From Anaeromyxobacter terrae (GTDB taxonomy: Bacteria > Myxococcota > Myxococcia > Myxococcales > Anaeromyxobacteraceae), in assembly GCF_022690685.1 (NCBI RefSeq), contig NZ_JALCYY010000013.1, forward strand, positions 1-64,000: a stretch of 64,000 nucleotides of DNA. The letters are read 5' to 3'. Of the stretch, positions 62,201 to 64,000 are shown piece by piece. The notes beneath the pieces are model-generated. The model was not told the DNA's origin, did no database searches, and worked only from the letters and a program-made list of their open reading frames with translations. A program made the translations under genes and the position numbers. Each line of letters opens with the position of its first letter. Position 1 is the first letter of the stretch.

Positions 62201-64000
62201 GGAGGTGATCGAGGACCTCGCGGTAGACCTCGCGACGCACATTGACGCTCGCCGCCTTCAGGATCGGGCTCGCCTTCGCGATCTCCTCCTCGTCCGCGAT
62301 GAGCTCCTCGAGGCCGAGGTACTCGACGTCCACGAGCCCCAGCTGCTCGAGGTTTGGGTTCGTGTAGCGCCACCCGCGCCGCTGGTCGAACCAGATGCGG
62401 TAGGCGAGCACCTCGCGGAGCGTCTTCTCCGCCTCCTGCAGGTTGAAGCCCTTGAGGCTCGGCTCGAGCAGCCACTCTGCCCTGATCTCCTGGATGGGCC
62501 GATCGAACCCGAGTGACTTCTGCTGCGCGTCGCCCAGCCGGTCGCTTCGCAGGCCCGCTTCCCCCGCCGCCTCGAGGGCGCCCAGGAATCCGCCGCGGAG
62601 GAGGCTCGCGAAGAGGAAGTCGTTGAAATGCCCGGACTGAAGCGCGGCGTCCTGCCGGTTGTCGGTGAAACCGAGCAGCTTCCGCTTGAACGCATCGAGC
62701 CCGGATTCCTCGCCGTGCATCCATCGGAGCGAGCTTGCGACGAGGACCGTGGTCGCGGAGCTGCGGCCCTCCGCGGAGAGCGAGGCCAGCCGGTTGCGGT
62801 CCCGGGCGGCCGTGCCCTGCGTCTCCTTGCAGCGGAGGCACAGGCGGAAGCGCCCGGGCATGAACCAGGCCCGGTTGCCCGAGCCCACCTTGCCGGTAGG
62901 CTCGACCCGAAGCTCTTGGGCGCGGTTCGCGCGGTAGTGTGGCTTGAGGCGCGGCGTCTGGTTGGCGTCGTACTCCAGCCAGTTCTCTGGGTAGTCCTCC
63001 ACCTGATCTGAGAACGCGAACTCGGCGTCCGGTGGGTGGAGGGTGAGGAACCCGAACACCTCGCCGTCGAGCACACCCTCGGTCTCGTCGGACGCCTCCG
63101 CCTTCTCGTCTCCCTCGGGCTTCGGCGGTGCGGCGTCGTCGATGTCCCGCGCGAGCACCGTGCGGTCGCCGGCCTCGGTCTTCAGGCGCACCGGGTGATA
63201 CTCCTGCCCGCACGTCCTGCAGAAGTGGAGGGGGTAGAGCCGCTTGTCGGGGTGGCCGGGCAGGAACTGCTGGCCGTCAACAGTGACGACCCGCTGTCCG
63301 GTTGGCTCGACCGTCGCGAAGGCGTGACCCGCGCCCGAGATGAACTGGTGGAGCTTGAAGGCGAAGAAGCTCGCTTCCTTTCCTCCCGGCCCCGTTCGCT
63401 CGACCTCGGGTACGCTCGAGACCATGAGGAGGTTCCGGAGCGCGGTGCGGCACGCGGCCTCTTCCTTTCCCGAGTCGCGCGCGAGCGTCGTCACGGCTTC
63501 GCTCACCGTGAGTGGCTGCGCCCGGACGAGGCGTTGGTCTGGCTCCGACCACGTCACTCCGAGGCGGGTCTCGACCCAGATCGCGAGCGGGTGAACACGC
63601 AGCGCGTCGTCGGAGATGTCGGCGGGGATCGGCGTGTCGATCGCCACCGCGAGCGCGTCCTTCACCCGGTCGGCGTCCCGGTCCGGATCGGTGACTCGCT
63701 CGAGCTTCTCGGTGATGACGTTGTTCGGCGTCACCTTGACTGAGAAGAGCTTCGAGGCGACCCGCGCAACGGCCGCGTTCTTGTCCTCCTGCGAGCCTCC
63801 CGAGGCCATCGTGGCCGACGTGCCCACGCACTGGAGGCCGGCCCGGGCGAGGCGTTCCCGGACGCGTCGAACGAGGAGCGCCACGTCCGCGCCCTGCCGA
63901 CCGCGGTACGTGTGCAGCTCGTCGAGCACGAGAAACCGCAGACCGTGGCAGTTGCCGATGACCTTCTTGTCGAGCGGGTCCTGACGCGTCATCAGGAGCT
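59277..64000 (-). CDS. Large DEAD/DEAH helicase with C-terminal DUF1998 (MrfA/DruE-like), 5' end outside window
   Basis: At least 1574 residues; the start and Walker A are beyond the right edge. Motif II is in [31 protein letters not shown]. The helicase C-terminal lobe has [53 protein letters not shown]. A zinc ribbon-like [26 protein letters not shown] lies in the middle. The DUF1998 end has [28 protein letters not shown] (C-x3-C-x2-C). Related helicases are MrfA, DISARM DrmA/DrmB and Druantia DruE; the length favours a DruE-like or DrmA-DrmB-like fusion. It lies first in the visible defence operon, upstream of the SNF2 gene. Confidence 0.85.
   Translation of the reverse strand, partial: [1573 protein letters not shown]

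Larger units (their letters stand above)
27894..64000. mobile_element. Genomic island with integrase, anti-phage and unknown operons (right end outside window)
   Basis: The boundary is inferred from several changes at the tRNA-Arg 3' end. Genes become less GC-biased, especially 34.3-36.5 and 43.5-45.8 kb. A tyrosine integrase and an excisionase-like gene occur, core metabolism genes stop, and the dispersed hairpins common in 3.8-27.5 kb are not seen. The left attachment site is presumed at the tRNA 3' end; the right one must lie beyond 64 kb. The cargo may be several insertions side by side rather than one. Confidence 0.6.

Noticed and set aside
27893-64000. CRISPR array or complete prophage in the island
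   Set aside because: No regularly spaced direct repeats and no capsid, tail, terminase or lysis genes were seen.

Overview
The window looks like a chromosomal stretch of a very GC-rich myxobacterium. Anaeromyxobacter or a close relative is my best guess, from the GC-rich third codon positions, the compact overlapping operons and the myxobacterial-type Tad pilus cluster. This is an inference, not a search result.

Positions 1 to about 27.9 kb are core genome. In order: the start of a CNNM/DUF21-type membrane protein; purS-purQ; an alpha/beta hydrolase; a stand-alone response regulator; the TldE/TldD protease pair; a second alpha/beta hydrolase; and one long minus-strand Tad/Flp pilus operon (18.57 to 6.50 kb). 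The Tad operon holds two pilins, a prepilin peptidase, TadE, CpaB, secretin, CpaE, TadA, TadB, TadC, TPR and small lipoproteins, a TadG-like protein and a polytopic membrane protein. After it come a membrane methyltransferase, a membrane-anchored hydrolase and a YdjM-like protein; an unknown protein with a short-chain dehydrogenase; an ECF sigma/anti-sigma/Spy-like operon; serS; and tRNA-Ser(UGA), tRNA-Ser(GCU) and tRNA-Arg(ACG). A family of hairpins with a conserved 11-nt loop and changing stems is scattered between these core genes.

From the 3' end of tRNA-Arg to the right edge the content changes to a genomic island or defence island. Composition is more relaxed, a tyrosine integrase and an excisionase-like gene are present, and I saw no copies of the core hairpin. 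The island holds: a helicase-nuclease fusion next to the tRNA; a RibD/DHFR-like reductase; a CoiA-like nuclease; an eight-gene operon built around Hsp70; three small PD-(D/E)XK-like proteins; secreted proteins of unknown role; a DUF262-DUF1524-AlbA fusion of GmrSD type; an ASCH protein; and at the right edge a DISARM/Druantia-like operon (DUF1998 helicase, SNF2 helicase, large Eco57I-type methyltransferase) followed by three consecutive HNH nucleases.

The most novel-looking part is the operon at 42.17 to 34.39 kb. It encodes a three-segment membrane protein with a coiled coil, a GrpE-like nucleotide exchange factor, a divergent 831-residue Hsp70, a Cdc48/FtsH-like AAA+ ATPase, a J-like protein without HPD, a membrane protein with a conserved Cys/Asn-rich tail, and two unknown proteins, the last probably secreted. 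Most neighbours overlap by 4 nt. I read it as a self-contained, membrane-linked chaperone/unfoldase machine carried on a mobile island, possibly for defence or stress survival.
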